Origin: Owenia fusiformis
Taxonomy: Eukaryota > Annelida > Polychaeta > Sabellida > Oweniidae
DNA length: 60,000 nucleotides
Direction of reading: 5' to 3'
NCBI GenBank assembly: GCA_903813345.2
Contig: CAIIXF020000008.1
Location: forward strand, 31,894,867-31,954,866
The position numbers and the translations under genes are program-made. Below the pieces are notes generated by a model that saw only the letters and a program-made list of their open reading frames with translations, ran no database searches and was not told the DNA's origin. The stretch's first letter is position 1; the number at the start of each line of letters is the position of its first letter. Below, piece after piece: positions 1-13,603 of the stretch.

Positions 1-472
1 TATCTTAAAAGTGGGTCAAAATACTTTCTGACGGCAAAAGGCTAACACTATAAGCATATTCTTGGCTACATGTATACAGAATTTCGAAGAATATAATTAA
101 AGTGTAGTGTCAGAATCGAAAAAATAAGGAAAACCTATGAATTTGACCTAGATTTTGACCTAGGCATTTCGGTGTCCAAATTGTGAAGCTAGATGGCTTT
201 TGAGGTCCCCTTCTTTTAAAGGCTTTGATTATATGAAGCTGAACTCAGTCTATATTCCGTATTTTTCACTTCAAAAAAATATTTTTTCCCATTGACTTAA
301 CATGGGCACCAAATTTAGCGATTTTTGAGTTTTCAAAACGCCATAACTTCCGAACTGGAAGTCAGATCCAAATTTCGTTTTTAGATTCGGAATCCTGAGA
401 AAATTTCCTATAAGACTAATATCCTGAACATTTGATTCGGAGAACTTTGTTTTGGACCTCGTTTTCGGACAC

Positions 473-499
473 TGATATCTCGAAATCGGTTTGAGATAT
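473..499. other. GATATCTC inverted repeat of monomer C (example)
   Basis: Perfect 8-bp arms gatatctc / gagatatc with an 11-base spacer. Present in nearly every C monomer, for example 1899-1925, 3537-3563, 10445-10471 and 25572-25598. Confidence 0.6.
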
Positions 500-632
500 C
501 AAAAAACTAAATCGACCCTAGGTTTCCTACTTTTTTATATGGAACACAATGAAAAAAACCCGGATCGAAAATATTGAAGGACGACCGAGAAAATCGAAAA
601 AAGTGACAAAGTACTGGATTTGACCTAGTTCT

Positions 633-645
633 TGACCTTTGACCT
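633..645 (-). promoter_or_regulatory. Perfect DR1 nuclear-receptor element (first of 15)
   Basis: Plus strand tgacctttgacct, minus strand AGGTCAAAGGTCA: two consensus half-sites one base apart, the DR1 layout bound by HNF4, RXR heterodimers and COUP-TF-type receptors. The same 13-mer starts at 2059, 3696, 5705, 7119, 9181, 10603, 12775, 17980, 19402, 22659, 24095, 25731, 27165 and 28791. Mutated versions occur near 15330, 16078 and 21271. A further TGACCT half-site lies just upstream and TGACCC just downstream. Binding is inferred, not shown. Confidence 0.6.
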
Positions 646-765
646 AGATAAAAATTTGACCCAATTTCCGAGGAACTAGATTCTGAACCTAAATTGACCA
701 ACCGATTGACTTTACTGAAGACCCTATGGTTATTGAGAAAACGTGCCTGGAATAATAACTAGATT

Positions 766-788
766 TTGGAAATTGAACGAAGTTCAAT
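766..788. other. Junction stem-loop (example)
   Basis: Perfect 10-bp arms gaaattgaac / gttcaatttc around a gaa loop, followed by agactccagatctagac. The motif recurs at each unit junction; in some units the loop is shortened to ga. The agactccagat next to it is identical to the left arm of the hairpin module, so the module may derive from this flank. Confidence 0.7.
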
Positions 789-884
789 TTCAGACTCCAG
801 ATCTAGACTTTTTTTTAGCCGAGTCATCCAGAATAAGCCGAATCATCCAGAATAAGCTGAGTCATCTAGAAATAGATGGATAAA

Positions 885-1060
885 TAAAATAGGAAGGTAG
901 GATAGGATAGAATAGGAAAGAACGATACGATAGAATAAGAAAGAAGGATAGGATAGAATAGGAAGAAAGGATAGGATAGGAAGGATAGGAAGGAAAAGAT
1001 ACGAAGAAAGGATAGAAAGGAAGGATAGGATAAGATCAGATAGGAAGGATGGATGAATTT
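885..1060. repeat. GGATA/GGAAG-type microsatellite (example)
   Basis: Imperfect ggata, agaata and ggaag runs. The same module recurs at about 4085-4236, 6093-6260, 9420-9615, 11146-11313, 13016-13212, 16350-16513, 18235-18420, 19653-19812, 21528-21678, 22915-23112, 25980-26190 and 27626-27808. Stubs remain at about 2300-2338 and 24335-24372. Its minus-strand reading gives Pro/Ser/Leu-rich ORFs with no coding value. Confidence 0.9.
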
Positions 1061-2185
1061 TTCAACATTTTCTTCTCTACTCTTGACTTTCTATCAGGAT
1101 ACCATCAGATCGATTTTCCGAAATTTCAAAACGCCATAACTTCCGAAATTTCAAAACGCCATAACTTCCGAACCGGAAGTCGGATCGAAATTCGATTGAA
1201 AGATTCGGATTCCTGACAAAATTCTACCCCTAATTCATAACTCATACGTTAAATTTGGAGATTTTTTATTTTTACCTACTTTTCGGACACGCCATAACTT
1301 CCAAACCGGAAGTCGGATCGAAATTTGGTTTGCAGATTCGGATTCCTGACAGAATTCTACCCTTAATTCATAACTCATACATTAAATTTGGAGAACTTTT
1401 TATTTTGACCTACATTTCGGACACCATATCTCAAAAGTGGGTCAAATTACTTTCTGACGGCAAAAGGCTAACACTATAAGCATATTCTTGGCTACATGTA
1501 TACACAATTTCGAAGAATATAATTAGAGTGTAGTGTCAGAATCGAAAAAATAAGGAAAACCTATGAATTTGACCTAGATTTTGACCTAGGCATTTCGGTG
1601 TCCAAATTTTAAAGCTAGATGGCTTTTGAGGTCCCCTTCTTTTAAAGGCTTTGATTAAATGAAGCTGAACTCAGTCTTTATTCCGTATTTTTCACTTCAA
1701 AAAAATATTTTTTCCCATTGACTTAACATGGGCACCAAATTTAGCGATTTTTGAGTTTTCAAAACGCCATAACTTCCGAACCAGAAGTCGGATCGAAATT
1801 TGGTTTTCAGATTCCGAATCCTGAGAAAATTTCCTATAAGATCAATATCCTGGACATTTGATTCGGAGAACTTTTTTTTGGACCTCGTTTTCGGACACTG
1901 ATATCTCGAAATCGGTTTGAGATATCAAAAAACTAAATCGACCCTAGGTTTCCTACTTTTTTATAAGGAACACAATGAAGAAAACTCGGATCGAAAATAT
2001 TGAAGGACGACCGAGAAAATCGAAAAAAGTGACAAAGTACTGGATTTGACCTAATTCTTGACCTTTGACCTAGATAAAAATTTGACCCAATTTCCGAGGA
2101 ACTAGATTCTGGACCTAAATTGACCAAATGACTGACTTTACTAAAAAAACTTACGGTTATTGAGAAAACTTGCTTAGAATAATAA

Positions 2186-3970
2186 CTAGATTTTGGAAAT
2201 TGAACGAGTTCAATTTCAGACTCCAGATCTAGACTTTTTTTTAGCCGAGTCATCCAGAATAAGCCAAGTCATCCAAAATAAGCTAAGTTATCCAGAAAAA
2301 GATGGATGGATGGATGGATGAAAAGGGAAGGAAGGATACGAAATTTGATTTGCAGATTCGGATTCCTGACAAAATTCTACCCCTAATTCATAACTCATAC
2401 GTTAAATTTGGAAACTATTTATTTTGACCTACTTTTTGGACTTTGGACACGCCATAACTTCCAAACTGGAAGTCGGATCGAAATTTGAATTGCAGATTCG
2501 GATTCCTGACAAAATTCTACATCTAATTCATAACTCATACATTAAATTTGGAGATTTTTTTTATTTTGACCTACTTTTCGGACACCATATCTCAAAAGTG
2601 GGTCAAAATACTTTCTGACGGCAAAAGGCTAACACTATAAGCACACTCTTGGCTACATGTATACACAATTTTGAGGAATGTAATTAAAGTGTAGTGTCAG
2701 AATCGCAAAAATAAGGATAAACTATGAATTTGACCTAGATTTTGACCAAGGGATTTTGGTGTACAAATTTTGAAATTAGGTAGCCTTCGAGGTTCCCTTC
2801 TTATATAGGCTTTCATTATTTTAAGCTGTTATTAGTCTATATCTTGTATTTTACACTTCAAAAAAATCTTTTTTCCCATTGACATAACATGGGGCACCAA
2901 ATTTAGGGATTTTTGAGCTTTAAAAATGTCATCACTTCCGAACCAGAAGTCGGATTGAAATTTGGTTTGCAGATTCGGATTCCTGAGAAAATTCTATACT
3001 TAATTCATAACTCAAACGTCAAATTTAGAGAATTTTTTATTTTGACCTACTTTTCGGACACCATATCTCAAAAGTGGGGCAAAATACTTTCTGACGGCAA
3101 AAGGCTAACACTATTAGCACACTCTTGGCTACATGTATACAAAATTTCGAAGAATATAATTAATCTGTAGTGTCAGAATCGCAAAAATAAGAAAAAACTT
3201 TGAATTTGACCTAGATTCTGACATAGGCATTTTGATGTCCAAATTTTAAAGCAAGATGGTTTTTGAGGTCCCATTCTTTTAAAACCTTTCATTATATTTA
3301 GCTGAACTCAGTCTATATTTCGTATTTTTCACTTCAAAAAAATATTTTTTCCCATTGACTTAACATGGGCACCAAATTTAGCGATTTTTGAGCTTTCAAA
3401 ACGCCATAACTTCCAAACCGGAAGTCTGATTCGAATTTTGTTTTCAGATTCGGAATCCTGAGAAAATTTCCTATAAGACTAATATCCTGGACATTTGATT
3501 CGAAGAACTTTCGTTTGGACCTTGTTTTCGGACACTGATATCTCGAAATCGGTTTGAGATATCAAAAAACTAAATCGACCCTAGGTTTTCTACTTTTTTA
3601 TAAGGAACACAATGAAAAAAACCCGGATCGAAAATATTAAAGGACGACCGAGAAAATCGAAAAAAGTGACAAAGTACTGGATTTGACCTAGTTCTTGACC
3701 TTTGACCTAGATAAAAATTTGACCCAATTTCCGAGGAACTAGATTCTGGACCTAAATTGACCAAATGACTGACTTTACTGAAAATTTTATGGTTATTGAG
3801 AAAACTGGTTTAGAATAATAATAAGAATAAGAATAAGAATAAGAAAACTGACGAAAACAATAGACTCCAGATTTCATCTGGAGTCTAATAAGAAGAAGAA
3901 GAAAAAGAATAATAAGAAAACTAACGAAAACAATAGACTCCAGATTTCATCTGGAGTCTAATAATAATAA
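2186..3970. repeat. Satellite unit 2, two-B type with microsatellite deletion
   Basis: Almost all of the microsatellite, the following spacer and the start of monomer A are deleted: ggaaggatacg at about 2330 runs straight into A sequence. The unit at 24221 shares this deletion. B monomers start near 2453 and 2931, C near 3405. Two hairpin modules (3843-3962) end the unit; the sister unit lacks them. Confidence 0.85.
3843..3965. repeat. Hairpin-module cluster, 2 copies
   Basis: Two ~50-bp modules: a lead aagaaaactgacgaaaacaa, then perfect 11-bp arms agactccagat / atctggagtct around a ttc loop, then ctaat. They sit in an AAT/AAG-rich stretch just before the unit junction. Confidence 0.9.
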
Positions 3971-5969
3971 CTAGATTTTGGAAATTGAACGAAGTTCAAT
4001 TTCAGACTCCAGATCTAGACTTTTTTTAGCCGAGTCATCCAGAATAAGCCAAGTCATCCAAAATAAGCTAAGTCATCCAGAAAAAATGGATGGATGGATG
4101 AAAAGGGAAGGAAGGATACGATAGAATAGGAAGGAACGATAGGATAGAATAGGAAAGAAGGATAGAATAGAATAGGAAGGAGAGGATACGAAGCAAGGGT
4201 AGATAGGAAGGATAGCATAGGATCAGAAAGGAAGGATGGATGCATTTTTCAATATTTTTTCTCTACTCTTGACTTTCTATCAGGATACCATCAGATCGAT
4301 TTTTCTTGAAATTTCAAAACGCCATAACTTCCGAACCGGAAGTCGGATCGAAATTTGATTTCCAGATTCGGATTCCTGACAAAATTCTACCCCTAATTCA
4401 TAACTCATACGTTAAATTTGGAAACTTTTTATTTTGACCTACTTTTTGGACTTTGGACACGCCATAACTTCCGAACTGGAAGTCGGATCGAAATTTGAAT
4501 TGCAGATTCGGATTCCTGACAAAATTCTACACCTAATTCATAACTCATACATTAAATTTGGAGATTTTTTTATTTTGACCTACTTTTCGGACACCATATC
4601 TCAAAAGTGGGTCAAAATACTTTCTGACGGCAAAGCGCTAACACTATTAGCACACTCTTGGCTACATGTATACACAATTTCGAGGAATGTAATTAAAGTG
4701 TAGTGTCAGAATCGCAAAAATAAGGATAAACTATGAATTTGACCTAGATTTTGACCAAGGGATTTTGGTGTACAAATTTTGAAATTAGGTAGCCTTCGAG
4801 GTTCCCTTCTTATATAGGCTTTCATTATTTTAAGCTGTTATTAGTCTATATCTTGTATTTTACACTTCAAAAAAATCTTTTTTCCCATTGACATAACATG
4901 GGGCACCAAATTTAGGGATTTTTGAGCTTTAAAAATGTCATAACTTCCGAACCAGAAGTCGGATTGAAATTTGGTTTGCAGATTCGGATTCCTGAGAAAA
5001 TTCTATACTTAATTCATAACTCAAACGTCAAATTTAGAGAATTTTTTATTTTGACCTACTTTTCGGACACCATATCTCAAAAGTGGGGCAAAATACTTTC
5101 TGACGGCAAAAGGCTAACACTATTAGCACACTCTTGGCTACATGTATACAAAATTTCGAAGAATATAATTAATCTGTAGTGTCAGAATCGCAAAAATAAG
5201 AAAAAACTTTGAATTTGACCTAGATTCTGACCTAGGCATTTTGATGTCCAAATTTTAAAGCAAGATGGCTTTTGAGGTCCCATTCTTTTAAAACCTTTCA
5301 TTATATTTAGCTGAACTCAGTCTATATTTCGTATTTTTCACTTCAAAAAAATCTTTTTTCCCATTGGCTTAACATGGGCACCAAATTTAGCAATTTTTGA
5401 GCTTTCAAAACGCCATAACTTCCGAACCGGAAGTCAGATCGAAATTTGGTTTTCAGATTCGGAATCCTGAGAAAATTTCCTTTAAGACTAGTATCCTGGC
5501 CATTTGATTCGAAGAACTTTTTTTTGGACCTCGTTTTCGGACACTGATATCTCGAAATCGGTTTGAGATATCAAAAAACTAAATCGACCCTAGGATTTCT
5601 ACTTTTTTATAAGGAACACAATGAAAAAAACCCGGATCGAAAATATTGAAGGACGACCGAGAAAATTGAAAAAAGTGACAAAGTACTGGATTTGACCTAG
5701 TTCTTGACCTTTGACCTAGATAAAAATTTGACCCAATTTCCGAGGAACTAGATACTGAACCTAAATTGACCAAATGATTGACTTTACTGAAAACCTAATG
5801 GTTATTGAGAAAACTGGTATAGAATAATAAGAAGAAGAAGAAGAATAAGAAAACTGTCGAAAACAATAGACTCCAGATTTCATCTGGAGTCTAATAATAA
5901 TAAGAAAACTGACGAAAACAATAGACTCCAGATTTTCAATCTGGAGTCTAATAAGAAGAAGAAAAAGAA
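3971..5969. repeat. Satellite unit 3, two-B type
   Basis: A near 4321, B monomers near 4461 and 4937, C near 5412, microsatellite 4085-4236. It is nearly identical to unit 9 (16233-18120) over its body. It differs mainly in the two hairpin modules at 5838-5950, which unit 9 lacks. Confidence 0.85.
5838..5955. repeat. Hairpin-module cluster, 2 copies
   Basis: One standard module. The second is a variant whose arms grow to 12 bp (agactccagatt / aatctggagtct), again with a ttc loop. The arm change is compensated on both sides. Confidence 0.9.
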
Positions 5970-7251
5970 CTAGACTTTGGAAATTGAACGAAGTTCAATT
6001 TCAGACTCCAGATCTAGACTTTTTTTTAGCCGAGTCATCCAGAATAAGCCGAGTCATCCAAAATAAGCTGAGTCATCCAGAAAAAGATGGATGGATGGAT
6101 GAAAAAGGAAGGAAGGATAGGCTAGAATAGGAAGGAACGATAGGATAGAATAGGAAAGAATGATAGAATAGAATAGGAAGAAGGAATAGAATAGGAAGGA
6201 TAGGAAGGAGAGGATACGAAGGAAAGGTAGATTAAAAGGATACGATAGGATCACAAAGGAAAGATGGATGCAGTTTTCAATATTTTCTTCTCTACTCTTG
6301 ACTTTCTATCAGGATACCATCAGATCGATTTTTCTCGAAATTTCAAAACGCCATAACTTTCAAACCGGAAGTCGGATCGAAATTTGGTTTGCAGACTCGG
6401 ATTCCTGAGAAAATTCTACCCTTAATTCATAACTAATATGTTAAATTTGGAGAACTTTTTATTTTGACCTACTTTTCGGACACCATATCTCAAAAGTGGG
6501 TCAAAATACTTTCTGACGGCAAAAGGCTAACACTATTAGCACACTCTTGGCTACATGTATACAAAATTTCGAAGAATATAATTAATCTGTAGTGTCAGAA
6601 TTGCAAAAATAAGGAAAAACTTTGAATTTGACCTAGATTTTGACCTAGGGAGTTTGGTGTCCAAATTTTTATGAAAAGAAGGTTTTGAGGTCCCTTTCTT
6701 TTATGGGCTTCCATTATGTTTAGCTGTGCTTAGTCTATATCTCGTATTTTACACTTCAAAAAAATATTTTTTCCCATTGAATTAACATGAGGCACCAAAT
6801 TTAGCGATTTTTGAATTTTCAAAACGCCATAACTTCTGAACCGGAAGTCAGATCGAAATTTGGTTTTCAAATTCGGAATTCTGAGAAAATTTCCTATAAG
6901 ACTGATATCCTTGACATTGGATTCGGAGATTTTTTTTTTGGACCTCGTTTTCGGACACTGATATCTCGAAATCGGTTTGAGATACCAAAAAACTAAATCG
7001 ATCCTAGATTTTCTACTTTTTTATGAGGAACACAATGAAAAAAAACCGGATCAAAAATATTGAAGGACGACCGAGAAAATCGAAAAAAGTGACAAAGTAC
7101 TGGATTTGACCTAGTTCTTGACCTTTGACCTAGATAAAAATTTGACCCAATTTCCGAGGAACTAGATACTGGACATAAATTGACTGAATAATGATCTTTA
7201 TTGGAAGCCTTATGGTTATCGAGAAAACTGGGAAAGAATAATAAAGAATAA
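5970..7251. repeat. Satellite unit 4, one-B type without monomer A
   Basis: The shortest unit. The microsatellite (about 6093-6260) is followed by spacer and then a single B near 6350 and C near 6825. The short A monomer is missing. Confidence 0.8.
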
Positions 7252-9306
7252 CTAGACTGGGGAAATTGAACAAGTTCAATTTCAGACTCCAGATTACAGA
7301 TTTTTTTTTAGTTGATAGATTAGATAGATAGAGATTAGATTAGATAGATAGGTAAGGAACATCAATTATCGAATTGAGAAATAGATCAATTTTCAATATT
7401 TTTTTCAGTACTCTTGACTTTCTATAAGGATACCATCAGATCGATTTTTCTCGGATTTTCAAAACGTCACAACTTCCGCACCGGAAGTCCTATCGCAATT
7501 TAATTTGCAGATTCTGATTCCTGAGAAAATTCTACTCTTATTTCATATCTCACACATTAGATTTGGAGAAATTTTTATTTTGACCTACTTTCCGGACACC
7601 ATATCTCAGAAACAGGTCAAAATACTTTCTGACAGCAAAAGGCTTTCACTATAAGCTTAATTTAAGCTATCAATATACCAAATTTCGAAGAATGTTTTGA
7701 AAGTATAGTGTCAGAAATGCAAAAATAAGAAAAAACTATGAATTTGAAATAGATTTTGACCTAGGCATTTTGGTGACCAAATTTTGAATCTAGGTGGCTT
7801 TTAAGGTTCCCTTGTTTAAAAGGCTTTCATTATATTAATCTATTAAATTATCTATATCTATCCTGTTTTTACAATTCATAAAAATCTTTTTTTCCCATTG
7901 AATTAACATGGGGCACAAAATTTAGCCTATTTTGAGCTTTCAAAACGCAATTACTTCTGAACCAGAGGTGAAATCGAAATTTGATTTGCAGATTTAAATT
8001 CCTGGGAAAATTCTACCCTTAATTCATAACTCATAGGTTAAATTTAGAGAACTTTTTATTTTGACCTACTTTTGGACACCATATCTCAAAAGTGGATTGA
8101 AATACTTTCTGACGGCCAGAGGCTAACACTATTAGCACACTCTTTGCTACCTGTATACAAAATGTTGACGCAAATAATTCAAATGTAGTGTCAGAATCGC
8201 AAAAATAAGGATAAACTATGAATTTGACCTAGATTTTGACCTAGGGATTTTGGTGTCCAAATTTTGAAGTTAAGTAGCCTTCGAGGTCCCCTTCTTTCAT
8301 AGGCTTTCATCATGTTAAGCTGTACTTAGTCTATATCTCGTATTTTACACTTCAAAAAAATCTTTTTTCCCATTGACATAACATGGGGCACCAAATTTAG
8401 CGATTTTTGAGCTTTCAAAACGTCATAACTTCCTAACCGGAAGTCGGTTCGAAATTTGATTGGCAGATTCGGATTCCTGAGAAAATTCTATACTTAATGC
8501 ATAACTCAAACGTTAAATTTGGAGAATTTTTTATTTTGGCCTACTTTTCGGACACCATATCTCAAAAGTGGGGCAAAATACTTTCTGACGGCAAAAGGCT
8601 CACACTATTAGAGCACTCTTGGCTACATGTATACAAAATTTCGAAGAATATAATTAAACTGTAGTGTCAGAATCGCAAAAATAAGAAAAAACTTTGAATT
8701 TGACCTAGATTTTGACCTAGGCATTTTGGTCTCCAAATTTTTTTAAAAAGAAGCTTTTTGAGGACCCCTTCTTTTATTGGCTTCCATTATGTTTAGCTGT
8801 ACTTAGTCTATATCTCGTATTTTACACTTCAAAAAAATCTTTTTTCCCATTGAATTAACATTGGGCACCAAATTTAGCGATTTTTGAGGTTTCAAAATGA
8901 CATAACTTCTGAATTGGGAGTCGGATCAAAAATTGGTTTGCAGATTTGGATTCCTGAAAAAATTCTACATCTAATTCATAACTCATACATTAAATTTTGA
9001 GAATTTTTTATTTTGACCTACTTTTCGGACACCATATCTTGAAAAGGGTAAGAGTAATCCAAAAATGACCCGCAGTGCAGATTTAGCTTTGTTTCTAAGG
9101 AATACAATGAAAAATAAATCGAAAAAAAATATTGAAGGATGACGGAGAAAACTGGAAAAATCAAGATTTGACCTAGTTCTTGACCTTTGACCTAGATAAA
9201 AATTTGACCCAATTTCCGAGGAACTAGATACTGGACCTAAATTGACCATATGATTATCTTTACTGAATGTCTTACAGTTGTTGAGAAAACTGGTTTAGAA
9301 AAATAA
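7252..9306. repeat. Satellite unit 5, diverged
   Basis: The most diverged unit in the array. The GGATA microsatellite is replaced by a short GATA/GATTA run (7312-7350). Four monomer starts lie near 7466, 7947, 8421 and 8899, about 475 bp apart. The last monomer differs from other C monomers over about 9036-9160. It still keeps a perfect DR1 at 9181-9193 and the junction stem-loop. Confidence 0.8.
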
Positions 9307-11024
9307 CTAGATTTTGGAAATTGAACGAAGTTCAATTTCAGACTCCAGATCTAGACTTTTTTTATCCGAGTCATCCAGAATAAGCCGAGTCATCCAGAAT
9401 AAGCTGAGTCATCTAGAAAGAGATGGATAAATAAAATAGGAAGGTAGGATAGAATAGGAAAGAACGATAGGATAGAATAAGAAAGAAGGATAGGATAGAA
9501 TAGAATAGGAAGAAAGGATAGGATAAGATAGGATAGGATAGGATAGGAAGGATAGGAAGGAAAAGATATGAAGGAAGGATAGATAGGAAGGATAGGGTAG
9601 GATGAGATAGGAGGATGGATGAATTTTTCAATATTTTCTTCTCTACTCTTGACTTTCTATCAGGATACCATCAGATCGATTTTTCTCGAAATTTCAAAAC
9701 GCTATCACTTCCGAACCGGAAGTCGGATCGAAATTTGGTTTGCAGATTCGGATTCCTGACAAAATTCTACTCCTAATTCATAACTCATACGTTAAATTTG
9801 GAGATTTTTTATTTTGACCTACTTTTCGGACACGCCATAACTTCCGAACCGGAAATCGGATTGAAATTTGGTTTGCAGATTCGGATTCCTGACAAAATTC
9901 TACCCTTAATTCATAACTCATATATTCAATTTGGAGAACTTTTTATTTTGACCTACTTTTCGGACACCATATCTCAAAAGTGGGTCAAAATACTTTCTGA
10001 CGGCAAAAGACTAACACTATTAGCATATTCTTGGCTACATGTATACACAATTTCGAAGAATATAATTAAAGTGTAGTGTCAGAATCGAAAAAAATAAGGA
10101 AAACCTATGAATTTGACCTAGATTTTGACCTAGGCATTTCGGTGTCCAAATTGTGAAGCTAGATGGCTTTTGAGGTCCCCTTCTTTTAAAGGCTTTGATT
10201 ATATGAAGCTGAACTCAGTCTATATTCCGTATTTTTCACTTCAAAAAAATAATTTTTCCCATTGACTTAACTTGGGCACCAAATTTAGCGATTTTTGAGT
10301 TTTCAAAACGCCATAACTTCCGAACTGGAAGTCAGATCCAAATTTCGTTTTCAGATTCGGAATCCTCAGAAAATTTCCTATAAGACTATTATCCTGGACA
10401 TTTGATTCGGAGAACTTTTTTTTGGACCTCGTTTTCGGACACTGATATCTCGAAATCGGTTTGAGATATCAAAAAACTAAAACGAATCTAGGTTTTCTAC
10501 TTTTTTATAAGGAACACAATGAAAAAAACCCGGATCGAAAATATTGAAGGACGACAGAGAAAATCGAAAAAAGTGACAAAGTACTGGATTTGACCTAGTT
10601 CTTGACCTTTGACCTAGATAAAAATTTGACCCAATTTCCGAGGAACTAAATTCTGGACCTAAATTGACCAAATGACTGACTTTACTGAAAACCTTATGGT
10701 TATTGAGAAAACTGGTTTAGAATAATAAGAATAATAAGAATAAGAAGAATAAGAAAACTGACGAAAACAATAGACTCCAGATTTCATCTGGAGTCTAATA
10801 AGAATAAGAAGAAAACTGACGAAAACAATAGACTCCAGATTTCATCTGGAGTCTAATAATAAGAAAACTGACGAAAACAATAGACTCCAGATTTCATCTG
10901 GAGTCTAATAAGAAAAAGAATAATAAGAAAACTGACGAAAACAATAGACTCCAGATTTCATCTGGAGTCTAATAAGAAAACTGACGAAAACAATAGACTC
11001 CAGATTTCATCTGGAGTCTAATAA
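9307..11024. repeat. Satellite unit 6, one-B type with five hairpin modules
   Basis: Microsatellite 9420-9615, A near 9697, B near 9833, C near 10310. Five hairpin modules fill 10757-11022. The body through about 10755 looks identical to 25869-27320, sharing private variants such as taacttgggc and aaacgaatctagg. Confidence 0.85.
10757..11022. repeat. Hairpin-module cluster, 5 copies
   Basis: Five standard modules separated by zero to about 20 bases of AAT/AAG sequence, running directly into the unit junction at 11025. Confidence 0.9.
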
Positions 11025-12900
11025 CTAGATTTTGGAAATTGAACGAGTTCAATTTCAGACTCCAGATCTAGACTTTTTTTAGCCGAGTCATCCAGAATAA
11101 GCCAAGTCATCCAAAATGAACTAAGTCATCAAGAAAAAGAAGGATGGATGGATGGATGAAAAAGGAAGGAAGGATAGGATAGAATAGGAAGGAACGATAG
11201 GATAGAATAGGAAAGAAGGATAGAATAGAATAGGTAGAAGGGATAGAATAGGAAGGAGAGGAAACGAAGCAAGGGTAGAAAGGAAGGATAGGATAGGATC
11301 AGAAAGGAAGGATGGATGCATTTTTCAATATTTTCTTCTCTACTCTTGACTTTCTATCAGGATACCATCAGATCGATTTTTCTTGAAATTTCAAAACGCC
11401 GTAACTTCCGAACCGGAAGTCGGATCGAAATTTGATTTGTAGATTCAGATTCCTGACAAAAATTTCCCCCTAATTCATAACTCATACGTTAAATTTGGCG
11501 AATTTTTATTTTGACCTACTTTTCGGACACGCCATAACTTCCGAACCGGAAGTCTGATTGAAATTTGGTTTGCAGATTCGGATTTCTGAGAAAATTCTAC
11601 TCTTAATTCATAACTCAAACGTTAAATTTGGAGAATCTTTTATTTTGACCTACTTTTCAGACACCATATCTCAAAAGTGGGTCAAAATAGTTTCTGACGG
11701 CAAAAGGCTAACGCTATTAGCACACTCTTGGCTACATGTATACACAATTTCGAGGAATATAATTAAAGTGTAGTGTCAGAATCGCAAAAATAAGGATAAA
11801 CTATGAATTTGACCTAGATTTTGACCTAGGGATTTTTGTGTCCAAATTTTGAAGTTAGGTAGCCTTCAAGGTTCCCTTCTTTCATAGGCTTTCATTATTT
11901 TAAGCTGTACTTAGTCAATATCTCGTATTTTACACTTCAAAAAATTTTTTGTTCCCATTGACATAACATGGGGCACTAAATTTAGCGATTTTTGAGCTTT
12001 CAAAATGTAATAACTTCCGAACCGGAAGTCGGATCGAAATTTGGTTTGCAGATTCGGATTCCTGAGAAAATTCTATACTTAATGCATAACTCAAATGTTA
12101 AATTTGGAGAACTTTATATTTTGACCTACTTTTCGGACACCATATCTCAAAAGTGGGGCAAAAAACTTTCTGACGGCAAAAGGCTAACACTATAAGCACA
12201 CTCTTGGCTACATGCATACAAAATTTCGAGGAATATAATTAAAGTGTAGTGTCAGAATCGCAAAAATAAGGATAAACTATGAATTTGACCTAGATTTTGA
12301 CCTAGGGATTTTTGTGTCCAAATTTTGAAGTTAGGTAGCCTTCGAGGTTCCCTTCTTTCATAGGTTTTCATAATATTTAGCTGAACTCAGTCTATATTTC
12401 GTATTTTTCACTTCAAAAAAATCTTTTTCCCCATTGACTTAACATGGGCACCAAATTTAGCGATTTTTGAGCTTTCAAAACGCCATAACTTCCGAACCGG
12501 AAGTCTGATTCAAATTTGGTTTTCAGATTCGGAATCCTGATAAAATTTCCAATAAGACCAATATCCTGGACATTTGATTCGAAGAACTTTTTTTTAGACC
12601 TCGTTTGCGGACACTGATACCTCGAAATCTGTTTGAGATATCAAAAAACTAAATCGACCCTAGGTTTTCTACTTTTTTATAAGGAACACAATGAAAAAAA
12701 CCCGGATCAAAAATATTGAAGGATGACCGAGAAAATCGAAAAAAGTGACAAAGTACTGGATTTGACCTAGTTCTTGACCTTTGACCTAGATAAAAATTTG
12801 ACCCAATTTCCGAGGAACTAGATTCTGAACCTGAATTGACCAAATGACTGACTTTACTGACAACCTTATGGTTATTGAGAAAACTGGGTTAGAATAAGAA
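11025..12900. repeat. Satellite unit 7, two-B type
   Basis: Microsatellite 11146-11313, A near 11397, B monomers near 11530 and 12003, C near 12481. No hairpin module. It preserves the uninterrupted version of the site into which a MITE inserted in unit 8 (around 11705). Confidence 0.85.
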
Positions 12901-13603
12901 CTAGATTTTGGAAATTGAACGAGTTCAATTTCAGACTCCAGATCTAGACTTTTTTTAGCCGAGTCATCCAGAATAAGCCAAGTCATCCAAAATAAGCTAA
13001 GTCATCCAGAAAAAGATGGATGGATGGATGGATGGATGGATGAAAAAGGAAGGAAGGATACGATAGAATAGGAAGGAACGATAGGATAGAATAGGAAAGA
13101 AGGATAGAATAGAATAGAATAGGAAGAAGGGATAGAATAGGAAGGATAGGAAGGAGAGGATATGAAGCAAGGGTAGATAGGAAGGATAGGATAGGATCAG
13201 AAAGGAAGGATGGATGCATTTTTCAATATTTTCTTCTCTACTCTTGACTTTCTATCAGGATACCATCAGATCGATTTTTCTTGAAATTTCAAAACACCAT
13301 AACTTCCGAACCGGAAGTCGGGTCGAAATTTGATTTGCAGATTCGGATTCCTGACAAAATTCTACCCCTAATTCATAACTCATACGTTAAATTTGGCGAA
13401 TTTTTATTTTGACCTACTTTTCGGACATAACTTCGGAACCGGAAGTCAAATCGAAATTTGGTTAGCAGATTTGGTTTTCTGAGAAAATTCTATTCTTAAT
13501 TCATAACTCAAACGTTAAATTTGGAGAACTTTTTATTTTGACCTACTTTTCGGACACCATATCTCAAAAGTGGGTCAAAATACTTTCTGACGGCAAAGGC
13601 TTA

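Larger units (their letters stand above)
1..758. repeat. Satellite unit 0 (partial, cut by window edge)
   Basis: Starts inside monomer B and continues through C. It matches 22027-22793 with scattered substitutions, including the same gtgcctgg variant just before the junction. A perfect DR1 lies at 633-645. Confidence 0.85.
759..2185. repeat. Satellite unit 1, one-B type
   Basis: 1427 bp, the same length as its close relative at 22794-24220. Monomer A has a 21-bp tandem duplication of its first bases (1128-1169). B starts near 1290 and C near 1767. The microsatellite is at about 885-1050. Confidence 0.85.

Noticed and set aside
10757-11022. CRISPR-like array of palindromic repeats
   Set aside because: The gaps are short AAT/AAG low-complexity runs, not unique spacers, there are no cas genes, and the DNA is eukaryotic.
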